Assembly (NCBI RefSeq): GCF_001644225.1
Contig: NZ_LSTV01000001.1
Span: forward strand, 930,001 to 994,000
Reading direction: 5' to 3'
Source of the DNA: Microbacterium oleivorans
GTDB lineage: Bacteria; Actinomycetota; Actinomycetes; Actinomycetales; Microbacteriaceae
Length of the DNA: 64,000 bases
Both the position numbers and the translations under genes were made by a program. Shown piece after piece: positions 26,388 to 33,470 of the stretch (positions are counted from its first letter, which is position 1; every line of letters begins with the position of its first letter). The notes under the pieces were generated by a model, which was given only the letters and a program-made list of their open reading frames with translations, searched no databases and was not told the origin of the DNA.

Positions 26388-28088
26388 ATGAGCACTTTCG
26401 CCATCGGCGACCGCGACTTCCTGCTGGACGGCCGGCCGCACCGCGTCATCTCGGGCGCCCTGCACTACTTCCGGGTGCACCCCGGCGACTGGGCCGACCG
26501 CATCCGCAAGGCGCGGCTCATGGGGCTCAACACGATCGAGACCTACGTCGCGTGGAACGCGCACGAACCAGTCGAGGGGCAGTGGAGCGAATCCGACGGA
26601 CTCGACCTCGGACGTTTCCTCGACCTCGTCGCCGCCGAGGGGATGCACGCGATCGTCCGTCCCGGCCCGTACATCTGCGCCGAGTGGCACAACGGCGGCC
26701 TGCCCACGTGGCTGACGGCGACCCCCGGCATCCGCCTGCGTCGGACGGATGCCGCCTACCAGGCCGCCCTCGAGACGTACCTGCGTCGCGTCTACCGCAT
26801 CGTCGCCCCCCGTCAGATCGACCGCGGCGGCAACGTGATCCTCGTGCAGATCGAGAACGAGTACGGTGCCTACGGCTCCGACAAGGACTACCTCGCCGAA
26901 CTCGTCCGCGTGACGCGCGACGCGGGCATCACGGTCCCCCTCACGACGGTCGACCAGCCCGAGGACGACATGCTCGCCGCCGGCTCCCTGCCGGGCCTGC
27001 ACCTCACCGGCTCCTTCGGCTCGCGCGCGCAGGAGCGGCTCGCGACCCTCCGCGCGCACCAGCCGACCGGCCCGCTCATGTGCTCGGAGTTCTGGGACGG
27101 ATGGTTCGACTGGTGGGGCGGTCAGCATCACACGACGGATGCCGCGACCGCCGCGCGCGAGCTGGAGGACCTGCTCGCCGCCGGCGCCTCGGTGAACATC
27201 TACATGTTCCACGGCGGGACCAACTTCGGGACGACCAACGGCGCGAACGACAAGGGCCGCTACCTGCCGATCACGACGTCGTACGACTACGACGCCCCGC
27301 TCGATGAAGCGGGCGACCCGACCGAGAAGTTCCACGCCTTCCGCGAGGTCATCGCGAAGTACGCACCGGTCCCCTCCGAGACGCCGGCGGCGGGCTCGCC
27401 CCGACCGGAGTTCACCGTCGACCTGACCGCGGCGCCGCACGCGGCGGCCATCCCGTCGCCCGTCGACGGCCTCGCGACCTTCGAGGACCTCGGGCACACC
27501 GGCACGCTCCTGCGCTACGAGACCGAGCTTCCGGACGGCTTCGCCGGCGGCGTGCTCGAGGTGGGCGAGGTCCGGGACCAGGCCTGGGTGTCGGTCGACG
27601 GCATCCGTGTCGGGACGCTGTCGCGCACGCGACACGAGCACGCCCTGCGCCTCCCCGCGGGGAGCCGGCTCTCGCTCCTCGTCGAGGAACAGGGACGCGT
27701 CAACTACGACGACCGTCTGGGCGAGGCGAAGGGACTCATCGGGCCGGTCACGATCGACGGTGTCGAGCAGGCGCAGTGGCGGACCACGCCGGTCCTGCTG
27801 GCCGAGGCGGCCGCCGCCCCCGAGCTGCTGGTCTCGGAGGGCGCGTTCGACCTGGAGGCCCCCTCCGACCTGTTCCTCGACACGACGGGATGGGGCAAGG
27901 GGTACGTCTTCGTCGGCGACTTCCTGCTCGGTCGGTACTGGTCGAACGGACCGCAGCGGACGCTCTACGTGCCCGCCCCGGTCACGCGTGCGGGCCGCAA
28001 CACGCTCACGGTGATCGAGCTCGAGCAGCCGCTCCCCGTCACCGCCCGGTTCGTCAGCGCCGCCGAGCTCGGCCCGCTGCACGAGTGA
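26388..28088 (+). CDS. Beta-galactosidase, GH35
   Basis: 566-aa intracellular enzyme. The barrel carries GALHYFRVHPGDW, RPGPYICAEWHNGGLPTWL, the acid/base Glu158 in QIENEYGAYG and the nucleophile Glu234 in CSEFWDGWFDWWGG. Beta domains follow from about residue 335, including a lectin-like fold with the signature WGKGYVFVGDFLLGRYW. It releases terminal beta-galactose. A CGGAG ribosome site precedes the ATG. It is divergent from lacI and converges with DUF427. With GH31, GH51, GH127 and GH27 it indicates dismantling of branched galactose/arabinose/xylose oligosaccharides such as xyloglucan or arabinogalactan fragments. Confidence 0.95.
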   Translation: MSTFAIGDRDFLLDGRPHRVISGALHYFRVHPGDWADRIRKARLMGLNTIETYVAWNAHEPVEGQWSESDGLDLGRFLDLVAAEGMHAIVRPGPYICAEWHNGGLPTWLTATPGIRLRRTDAAYQAALETYLRRVYRIVAPRQIDRGGNVILVQIENEYGAYGSDKDYLAELVRVTRDAGITVPLTTVDQPEDDMLAAGSLPGLHLTGSFGSRAQERLATLRAHQPTGPLMCSEFWDGWFDWWGGQHHTTDAATAARELEDLLAAGASVNIYMFHGGTNFGTTNGANDKGRYLPITTSYDYDAPLDEAGDPTEKFHAFREVIAKYAPVPSETPAAGSPRPEFTVDLTAAPHAAAIPSPVDGLATFEDLGHTGTLLRYETELPDGFAGGVLEVGEVRDQAWVSVDGIRVGTLSRTRHEHALRLPAGSRLSLLVEEQGRVNYDDRLGEAKGLIGPVTIDGVEQAQWRTTPVLLAEAAAAPELLVSEGAFDLEAPSDLFLDTTGWGKGYVFVGDFLLGRYWSNGPQRTLYVPAPVTRAGRNTLTVIELEQPLPVTARFVSAAELGPLHE

Positions 28089-28092
28089 ACGG

Positions 28093-28113
28093 GGTCGGCG
28101 TCAGGCGCCGACC
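28093..28113. terminator. Shared terminator of the convergent GH35 and DUF427 genes
   Basis: Perfect 8-bp stem GGTCGGCG/CGCCGACC with the 5-base loop TCAGG. The loop includes the DUF427 stop codon (28101-28103). It lies 5 bp after the GH35 stop. Confidence 0.6.
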
Positions 28114-28403
28114 GTGACCCCCGGCGAGAAGGCGACGTAACCCGAGAAGTCCGCACCGACCCGGTCGAACGCCGACGGGTACGGGTTCGGGTACGACCAG
28201 GCGCCGTCGGCGAGGCGCTCGGAGCCCGCCTCGATGTGGAAGTACTGGCACTCGCCCTTCCACGGACACGTGTACGGCGTCGGACTCTCCACGAGCACGC
28301 CGTCCTTCACCGAGGAGGGCGGGAAGTAGGCGTTCCCCTCGATGCGGATGATCTGGTCGTCGTCCGCCTCCGCGATGACGGTGTCGCCGATGGTGGCCTT
28401 CAT
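28101..28403 (-). CDS. DUF427 domain protein
   Basis: 100-aa small beta-rich soluble protein of the DUF427 family, whose function is not established. The family features are a first strand set (MKATIGDTVIAEADDDQIIRIEGNAYFPP), then the conserved TPYTCPWKGECQYFHI segment, and YPNPYPSAFDRVGADFSGYVAFSPGV at the end. The ATG has a GGAGG site. A TACGCT element on the minus strand near 28439-28444 could be its -10. It is divergent from the MFS transporter gene. Confidence 0.87.
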   Translation of the reverse strand: MKATIGDTVIAEADDDQIIRIEGNAYFPPSSVKDGVLVESPTPYTCPWKGECQYFHIEAGSERLADGAWSYPNPYPSAFDRVGADFSGYVAFSPGVTVGA

Positions 28404-28456
28404 GTCGTCCTCCGTTCGCCCAGGTGGGGTGGAGCCAGCGTACGCCCGCCGGAGAG

Positions 28457-28462
28457 TAGCGT
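28457..28462 (+). promoter_or_regulatory. -10 box before the first MFS transporter
   Basis: TAGCGT, 7 bp before the GTG at 28470, consistent with a leaderless or very short-leader transcript. Confidence 0.4.
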
Positions 28463-28469
28463 GGGCGGG

Positions 28470-29783
28470 GTGAGTCGAACCGGTCCGGGCGTGCGCGCAT
28501 GGATCATCTGGGGCACCGGCGTCGCCGCGTACGTCCTCGCCGTCACCAACCGCACCTCGCTCGCCGCGGTCGGCGTCGACGCAGCGGACAGGTTCCAGGC
28601 GGATGCCGCGACCCTGTCGTTGTTCGCGGTCGTCCAGCTGGCCGTCTACGGCGGGATGCAGATCCCCGTCGGCATCCTCCTCGACCGCTTCGGCTCGCGT
28701 CCGATCATGACCGCCGGCATGATCCTCATGGCCATCGGTCAGCTGACGATGGCCCTCTCCCCCAGCGTCGGTGTCGCCATCGTCGCGCGCATGCTCCTCG
28801 GTGCGGGGGATGCGGCGGTGTTCCCGGGTGTGCTTCGCCTCGTCGCGACGTGGTTCCCCGCGCAGCGCGGACCGCTCATGGTGCAGCTCACCGGCATCCT
28901 GGGTCAAGCGGGTCAGCTCGTCGCCGTCATCCCCATCGCGACGATCCTCCACGCGACCTCCTGGTCGGTCACCTTCGGTGGCATCGCCGGACTGTGCGTC
29001 CTGTTCGCCGTCCTCGTTTTCGCGCTCGTCCGCAACCGTCCGCCGGACCTCGCGCGCGACGTCAGCGTCGACACCGACACGGGGGCGATCCGGGTGGTGA
29101 CGTCGACGATCGACACCGGCGTCGGCATCCGCGCCGCCCTCGCGCACCCGGGCACCCGTCTCGCGTTCTGGTCGCACTTCACGACCCCCTTCGCGGGCAC
29201 GGCGTTCATCCTGCTGTGGGGGTTCCCGTACCTGACGGCGGGCGAGGGGCGGACCGTCGCCGAGGCGGGCGCCCTCGCCTCGCTCTACGTGTTCGCCGGC
29301 ATGGCCCTCGGCCCGGTCCTTGGCGAGCTCTCGCGACGCGTCCCGCACCGGCGCTCCCGCGCGCTCGTCCTGCCGGCCGTCGGCTTCCAGTTCGCGGCGT
29401 GGTCGGCGGTCATCCTGTGGCCGGGCCCCGCGCCCCTCTGGCTGCTGATCGTCCTCCTCGTCGCGCTGGCGATGGGAGGGCCCGCGTCGATGATCGCCTT
29501 CGACCACGCCCGCACCCACAATCCGTCCCACCGGCTCAGCACCGCGACGGGCGTGACGAACGCCGGCGGCTTCCTCGCCGCGCTGCTGGCGATCTTCGCG
29601 ATCGGCCTCGTCCTCGACCTCCAGGGTGCGGGCACCCCCGACACCTACCGGCTCGAGGCCTTCCGCATCGCCTTCCTCGTCCAGATCCCGCTGTGGCTCG
29701 TCGGCGCGACGTTCATCAGCATCGAGCGGCGGCGCACCCGCATCCACCTCGGGATGGACCCGCCCCGCCGACCGCGCCGGTGA
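28470..29783 (+). CDS. MFS transporter (nitrate/sugar-phosphate antiporter-like)
   Basis: 437-aa major facilitator with twelve predicted helices. The loop 2-3 signature is present as GILLDRFGSRPIM, and a long central loop (about residues 185-225) separates the halves. The early segment TNRTSLAAVGVDAADRF resembles the cluster of transporters that includes NarK and organophosphate antiporters, but no substrate-specific motif is recognisable. The GTG at 28470 with VSRTGPGVRAWIIWG gives a normal cytoplasmic N-terminus. A shared terminator follows. Substrate unknown. Confidence 0.85.
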   Translation: MSRTGPGVRAWIIWGTGVAAYVLAVTNRTSLAAVGVDAADRFQADAATLSLFAVVQLAVYGGMQIPVGILLDRFGSRPIMTAGMILMAIGQLTMALSPSVGVAIVARMLLGAGDAAVFPGVLRLVATWFPAQRGPLMVQLTGILGQAGQLVAVIPIATILHATSWSVTFGGIAGLCVLFAVLVFALVRNRPPDLARDVSVDTDTGAIRVVTSTIDTGVGIRAALAHPGTRLAFWSHFTTPFAGTAFILLWGFPYLTAGEGRTVAEAGALASLYVFAGMALGPVLGELSRRVPHRRSRALVLPAVGFQFAAWSAVILWPGPAPLWLLIVLLVALAMGGPASMIAFDHARTHNPSHRLSTATGVTNAGGFLAALLAIFAIGLVLDLQGAGTPDTYRLEAFRIAFLVQIPLWLVGATFISIERRRTRIHLGMDPPRRPRR

Positions 29784-29796
29784 CCGCCCGCACGAC

Positions 29797-29826
29797 GAAG
29801 GCCCGCCCCCTGGGGGACGGGCCTTC
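29797..29826. terminator. Shared terminator of the MFS and DUF6458 genes
   Basis: Nine-bp perfect outer stem GAAGGCCCG/CGGGCCTTC with C-rich and G-rich inner strands that can extend the pairing. It lies 13 bp after the MFS stop and 15 bp before the DUF6458 stop on the other strand. Confidence 0.7.
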
Positions 29827-29841
29827 GAGGTCTGTCACGCG

Positions 29842-30099
29842 TCAGTACGTGCCGTCTCCCGACGTGCGCGTCTCGGAGCGGGTGACCCGCTCCCCCGCAA
29901 CAGGGTCGACCGTTCGGACGGTCGACTCGCTGGAACGCCGCCGCAGCATCAGCACGAGACCGATGATGAAGACGACAGCGCCGGCGGCCATCAGGATGTA
30001 GCCGATCATGTCGAGGTTGACGTACTGGACGTCGACATTGACGGCGAACACCAGGATGGCCCCGATGACGAACAGCACGATTCCGGTTCCGATGCTCAT
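29842..30099 (-). CDS. DUF6458-like small membrane protein
   Basis: 85-aa protein with two hydrophobic helices (about residues 3-22 and 30-52) separated by a short loop NVDVQYVNLDM, then a polar tail rich in Ser, Arg and Thr. It matches the small actinobacterial DUF6458 family, of unknown function. The ATG at 30099 has AAGGGAG at 7 bp; the GTG 6 bp upstream would sit on the ribosome site. It is a single-gene unit. Confidence 0.82.
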   Translation of the reverse strand: MSIGTGIVLFVIGAILVFAVNVDVQYVNLDMIGYILMAAGAVVFIIGLVLMLRRRSSESTVRTVDPVAGERVTRSETRTSGDGTY

Positions 30100-30189
30100 G
30101 CGCACACTCCCTTTCTAGGCTGTGTGCTCCGATCATCCCGGATGCTGCAAAGATCCTGGATGCTCTTGACAGGACGGTCGAATCCGGTT

Positions 30190-30951
30190 TCAGCGCGGTT
30201 CGACCGTCAGCCACTCCGCGAACTTCGGCTCGCGTCCGTCTCCCGACGACGTGCCCGTCAGCCGGCGTCGCAACCAGGGCCCGAGGTGCTCGCGGAAGTA
30301 CCGGCCGCGACCGAGGGCGACCGCCGTGTCATCCTCCTCCAACCGCCACCACTCGATCGGGGGCCGCTCGCCCAGCGCCTCCAGCACGCGCGCAGCGACG
30401 CGATGATGCCCGCGCGCGTTCATGTGCAGCCGGTCCGCCGACCAGAACGACGGATCCGAGAGTTCGCGGTCGGGCCAGTTCAACGCGACGACCAGGTCGT
30501 CGCGTCCGCGGATGCGGTCGGTCACCGCCCGCGAGAGTTCGTCGCCGCGGCGCTGGATGAGGCCCGCCAGCGGCAACTGCGCGGACGGATTCGCCCCCGA
30601 CAGGACGATCATCGTGACGCCCTCCTCGTCGCAGCGGCGGAGCACGTGCGAGAACGCGTCGGCGATGCGCGCGATCGGCGTGCGCGGACGCAGCATGTCG
30701 TTGCCGCCGCCGTTGAAGGACAGGTGGGTCGGCCGGAGGGCGAGCGCGCGCTCGAGCTGCTCCTCGACGATCGGCTGCATGAGCTTGCCGCGGATCGCCA
30801 GATTCGCGTACGAGATCGCTGCGCCGCGGGAATCCGCCCAGCCCTGCGCCACGAGGTCCGCCCAGCCGCGGACGCTCCCGTCCGGCAGTTCGTCGCCGAC
30901 ACCCTCCGTGAACGAGTCCCCGATCGCGACGTAGCGGATGTCCTGCGGCAT
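30190..30951 (-). CDS. SGNH/GDSL hydrolase
   Basis: 253-aa soluble SGNH hydrolase. Block I is AIGDSFTEGVGDE with the catalytic serine near residue 12, block II contains IRGKLMQ, block III is FNGGGNDMLRP (oxyanion Asn), and block V is DRLHMNARGHHRVA with the catalytic Asp and His. No signal peptide is visible, so a cytoplasmic esterase, lipase or thioesterase is likely; the substrate is unknown. The C-terminal extension (about residues 195-253) contains a tryptophan- and arginine-rich segment. The ATG is directly abutted by GGAGGG, which is too close to be a ribosome site, and has TACGCT at 6 bp. Confidence 0.9.
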   Translation of the reverse strand: MPQDIRYVAIGDSFTEGVGDELPDGSVRGWADLVAQGWADSRGAAISYANLAIRGKLMQPIVEEQLERALALRPTHLSFNGGGNDMLRPRTPIARIADAFSHVLRRCDEEGVTMIVLSGANPSAQLPLAGLIQRRGDELSRAVTDRIRGRDDLVVALNWPDRELSDPSFWSADRLHMNARGHHRVAARVLEALGERPPIEWWRLEEDDTAVALGRGRYFREHLGPWLRRRLTGTSSGDGREPKFAEWLTVEPR

Positions 30952-30957
30952 CCCTCC

Positions 30958-30963
30958 AGCGTA
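30958..30963 (-). promoter_or_regulatory. -10 box for leaderless SGNH hydrolase transcript
   Basis: TACGCT on the minus strand, 6 bp from the ATG at 30951. It lies in the short gap behind the MFS gene. Confidence 0.5.
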
Positions 30964-30971
30964 GGACGCGC

Positions 30972-32321
30972 TCACTCGGCGAGGCTCCGCCCGCGGGACT
31001 CGGCGAGCCCCCACGTCGCCGCGGCGGCGACGGCGAAGAACGCGCTGAGGACGACGAAGACCACCGGGACGCCGCCCATCGCCTGGAGCGCGGGGACGGC
31101 CGGCGGCGCCAGGATCGAGGCGATCCGGCCGATGCCGGCGGCCCAGCCCGCACCCGTCGCGCGCAGCGAGGTCGGATAGGTCTCGGGGGTGACGGCGTAC
31201 AGAGCGCCCCACGCGCCCAGGTTGAAGAAGGACAGCGCCATCCCGGCCCCGAGGATCATGGGCACCGTCGTGGCCTGGCCGAACACGATCGCCGCGACCG
31301 CGGAACCCGCGAGGAAGACCGACAGAGTCGCGCGGCGGCCCCACACCTCTATGAGCCAGGCGGCGACCGCGTACCCCGGTACTTGGGCGAGCGTGATGAT
31401 CAGGGTGAACTCGAAGCTGCGCACGAGACCGAACCCCTGCGAGACGAGGAGCGTCGGGATCCAGATGAACGCGCCGTAGTAGGAGAAGTTCACGCAGAAC
31501 CACACCGCCCACAGCGCAGCGGTGCGCCGGCGTAATCCCGGCACCCAGAGTCCCCGCAGCCGCATCGCGACGGTCGTGGCGGGTGCCGCCGGCACCTCGA
31601 CGGCGTCGGCCGCAGCCGGAGCGAGGCGTCCGAACACCGCGGGAGAGGATTCGAGCCCCGCCACGACGCGTTCGGCGTCCGCCGTCCGCCCGCGAGAGGC
31701 GAGCCAGCGCGGCGACTCCGGCAGCCCCCAGCGCACGACGAGCGCGTACACCGCGGGGATCGCGCCGATCGCGAGCGCCCACCGCCAGCCTTCCGCGGCC
31801 GTCGGGATCACGAGGTACCCGATGAGCGCGGAGGCCGTCCACCCGACCGCCCAGAACGCCTCGAGCACGACGATGATGCGCCCCCGCATCCGTGCCGGCG
31901 CGAACTCGCTCACGTAGGTGCTCGCCACGGGCAGTTCGGCGCCGAGACCGAGGCCGACGACGAACCGCAGCGCGATGAGCGCGACGAGACCGCCCGCGAG
32001 CGCACTCGCGCCCGTCGCAATGCCGTAGACGAGCAGCGTCAGCGCGAAGACGGAGCGGCGTCCGATGCGGTCGGCGAGGAGTCCGCCGACGGTGGCGCCG
32101 ATCGCCATGCCCGCGAAGCCCGCCGACGCGATCCACGACGTCTGCGAGGTCGTCAGCTGCCACTGGTCCACGAGGGCCGCGATCACGAAGGAGATGAGCC
32201 CGACGTCCATCGCGTCGAGCGCCCAGCCCGTTCCCGATCCGGTGAGGACGCGCAGGTGGGTGCGCGTGAACGGCAGCCGATCGAGTCGGGCGGTCGGCGT
32301 GCCGGTCGAGGTCGCGGTCAT
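30972..32321 (-). CDS. MFS transporter (sugar/aromatic acid symporter type)
   Basis: 449-aa member of the sugar porter/aromatic acid:H+ symporter-like MFS group, with twelve helices. Signatures: GWALDAMDVGLISF in helix 1, the loop 2-3 motif GGLLADRIGRRSVF, and AELPVASTYVSEFAPARMRGR after helix 4, then SPRWLASRGR in the central loop. Such DAMDxG proteins include aromatic acid and niacin/shikimate-like transporters. The ATG has a TACGAT box exactly 6 bp upstream and no ribosome site of proper spacing. Substrate unknown. Confidence 0.87.
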   Translation of the reverse strand: MTATSTGTPTARLDRLPFTRTHLRVLTGSGTGWALDAMDVGLISFVIAALVDQWQLTTSQTSWIASAGFAGMAIGATVGGLLADRIGRRSVFALTLLVYGIATGASALAGGLVALIALRFVVGLGLGAELPVASTYVSEFAPARMRGRIIVVLEAFWAVGWTASALIGYLVIPTAAEGWRWALAIGAIPAVYALVVRWGLPESPRWLASRGRTADAERVVAGLESSPAVFGRLAPAAADAVEVPAAPATTVAMRLRGLWVPGLRRRTAALWAVWFCVNFSYYGAFIWIPTLLVSQGFGLVRSFEFTLIITLAQVPGYAVAAWLIEVWGRRATLSVFLAGSAVAAIVFGQATTVPMILGAGMALSFFNLGAWGALYAVTPETYPTSLRATGAGWAAGIGRIASILAPPAVPALQAMGGVPVVFVVLSAFFAVAAAATWGLAESRGRSLAE

Positions 32322-32327
32322 CCCTGC

Positions 32328-32333
32328 ATCGTA
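32328..32333 (-). promoter_or_regulatory. -10 box for leaderless MFS transcript
   Basis: TACGAT on the minus strand, 6 bp before the ATG at 32321. It is a 5/6 match to TATAAT. Confidence 0.5.
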
Positions 32334-32356
32334 CGAGGGCCGGGGCCGCGCCCGGG

Positions 32357-33388
32357 TCACTCGCCGAGCATCTCGCGCACGAGCGGGATGACCTTCGTGC
32401 CGTAGAGCTCGACCGAGCGCATGAGCTTGTCGTGGCCCAGGGTGCCGTTGGCGTACTTCAGGTCGAAGCGGCCGGCCCCCAGGGTCCTCACCGTGTCGGC
32501 GATCTTCCGGGCGACGGTCTCGGGCGAGCCGGCGTAGATCGATCCCTCGGGTCCTATCTCGTGCTGGAAGCGCATCCGGCTGTAGGGCGGCCAGCCGCGG
32601 TCGCGGCCGATCGTGTTGTTCTGCGCCTCGAAGCCGGGGTACGCCTCCTCCCACGCCTGTTCGTCCGTGTCGGCGATGTGGCCGGGAGAGTGGATGCCGA
32701 TGGGCTGCGCCACGGTGCCGAGTTCACCGATCGCGCGGTGGTAGAGGTCCACGTACGGGCGGAAGCGCGCGGCCGGGCCGCCGATGATGGCGAGCATGAG
32801 GCCGTACCCGTAGCGCGCGGTGCGTATCACCGATTCGGGGGATCCCCCCACGCCGACCCAGGCGCGGATCCCCGCCTCGGTCTTGGGGAAGACGTCCGCC
32901 TGCTGCAGTGCGGGGCGGGTCGTCCCCTGCCACGTCACCGGCTTCTCCTGGCGCAGGAGCGAGAACAGCTCGAGCCGCTCCTCGAAGAGCGTCTCGTAGT
33001 CCGACAGGTCGAAGCCGAAGAGCGGGAACGACTCGATGAACGACCCGCGCCCGAGGATCACCTCAGCGCGCCCCTGCGAGATCGCCGCGAGCGTCGCGAA
33101 GCGCTCGTAGACGCGCACCGGGTCGTCGCTGGAGAGGACGGTCACGGCCGTCCCGACCCGGATCCGCTCGGTGCGCGCGGCGATCGCGGACAGCACGATC
33201 TCGGGGCTCGAGACGGCGTACTCGGCGCGGTGGTGCTCCCCGACCCCGATGAAGTCGACCCCCACCTGATCGGCGAGTTCCGCCTGCGCCAGCAAATTGC
33301 GGATCGCCTGCGCGCCCGACACGCGCTCGCCCCGCTCGTCGACGGTGATGTCCCCGAAGGTGTCGAGGCCCAGCTCCACTGCGGTCAT
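32357..33388 (-). CDS. LLM-class flavin-dependent oxidoreductase
   Basis: 343-aa luciferase-like monooxygenase-fold enzyme of the group containing F420- or FMN-dependent oxidoreductases of unknown substrate. It has the GVGEHHRAEYAVSSPEIVL segment near residue 50, VGTAVTVLSSDDPVRVYE, GRGSFIESFPLFG, and the C-terminal IYAGSPETVARKIADTVRTLG. It is normal family length. The ATG at 33388 is chosen because AAGGGG lies 5-6 bp upstream; a further GTG at 33403 would be inside the palindrome. A perfect 18-bp palindrome lies 10 bp upstream, indicating specific repression, as for MarR/TetR targets. Confidence 0.9.
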   Translation of the reverse strand: MTAVELGLDTFGDITVDERGERVSGAQAIRNLLAQAELADQVGVDFIGVGEHHRAEYAVSSPEIVLSAIAARTERIRVGTAVTVLSSDDPVRVYERFATLAAISQGRAEVILGRGSFIESFPLFGFDLSDYETLFEERLELFSLLRQEKPVTWQGTTRPALQQADVFPKTEAGIRAWVGVGGSPESVIRTARYGYGLMLAIIGGPAARFRPYVDLYHRAIGELGTVAQPIGIHSPGHIADTDEQAWEEAYPGFEAQNNTIGRDRGWPPYSRMRFQHEIGPEGSIYAGSPETVARKIADTVRTLGAGRFDLKYANGTLGHDKLMRSVELYGTKVIPLVREMLGE

Positions 33389-33398
33389 GTCCGCCCCT

Positions 33399-33416
33399 TT
33401 CATTCAGCTGAATGAA
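33399..33416. promoter_or_regulatory. Perfect 18-bp palindrome upstream of the LLM gene
   Basis: TTCATTCAGCTGAATGAA is identical on both strands and AT-rich. It sits 10 bp upstream of the LLM start and 4 bp from the preceding terminator hairpin. It resembles MarR-family operators (ATTCA/TGAAT half-sites). The cognate regulator is not next to it. Confidence 0.65.
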
Positions 33417-33420
33417 CGAT

Positions 33421-33454
33421 AACGGGGATGCCGGCTATTCCCGGCATCCCCGTT
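33421..33454 (-). terminator. Terminator of the DUF885 gene
   Basis: Perfect 14-bp stem (33421-33434 with 33441-33454) and a 6-base loop, 16 bp after the DUF885 stop on the minus strand. The distal side is followed by a T-rich stretch. It separates the gene from the palindrome-controlled LLM gene. Confidence 0.85.
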
Positions 33455-33470
33455 CGTCTGTCCCCGTCGC

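Noticed and set aside
30166..30171. TTGACA perfect -35 hexamer on the plus strand
   Set aside because: There is no suitable -10 at 16-19 bp and no plus-strand gene follows; all nearby genes are on the minus strand.
29626..31179. Plus-strand frame of about 517 codons antisense to DUF6458, SGNH and MFS genes
   Set aside because: Low-complexity Arg/Ala/Pro composition, no domain, and it runs through a strong terminator and three well-supported minus-strand genes.
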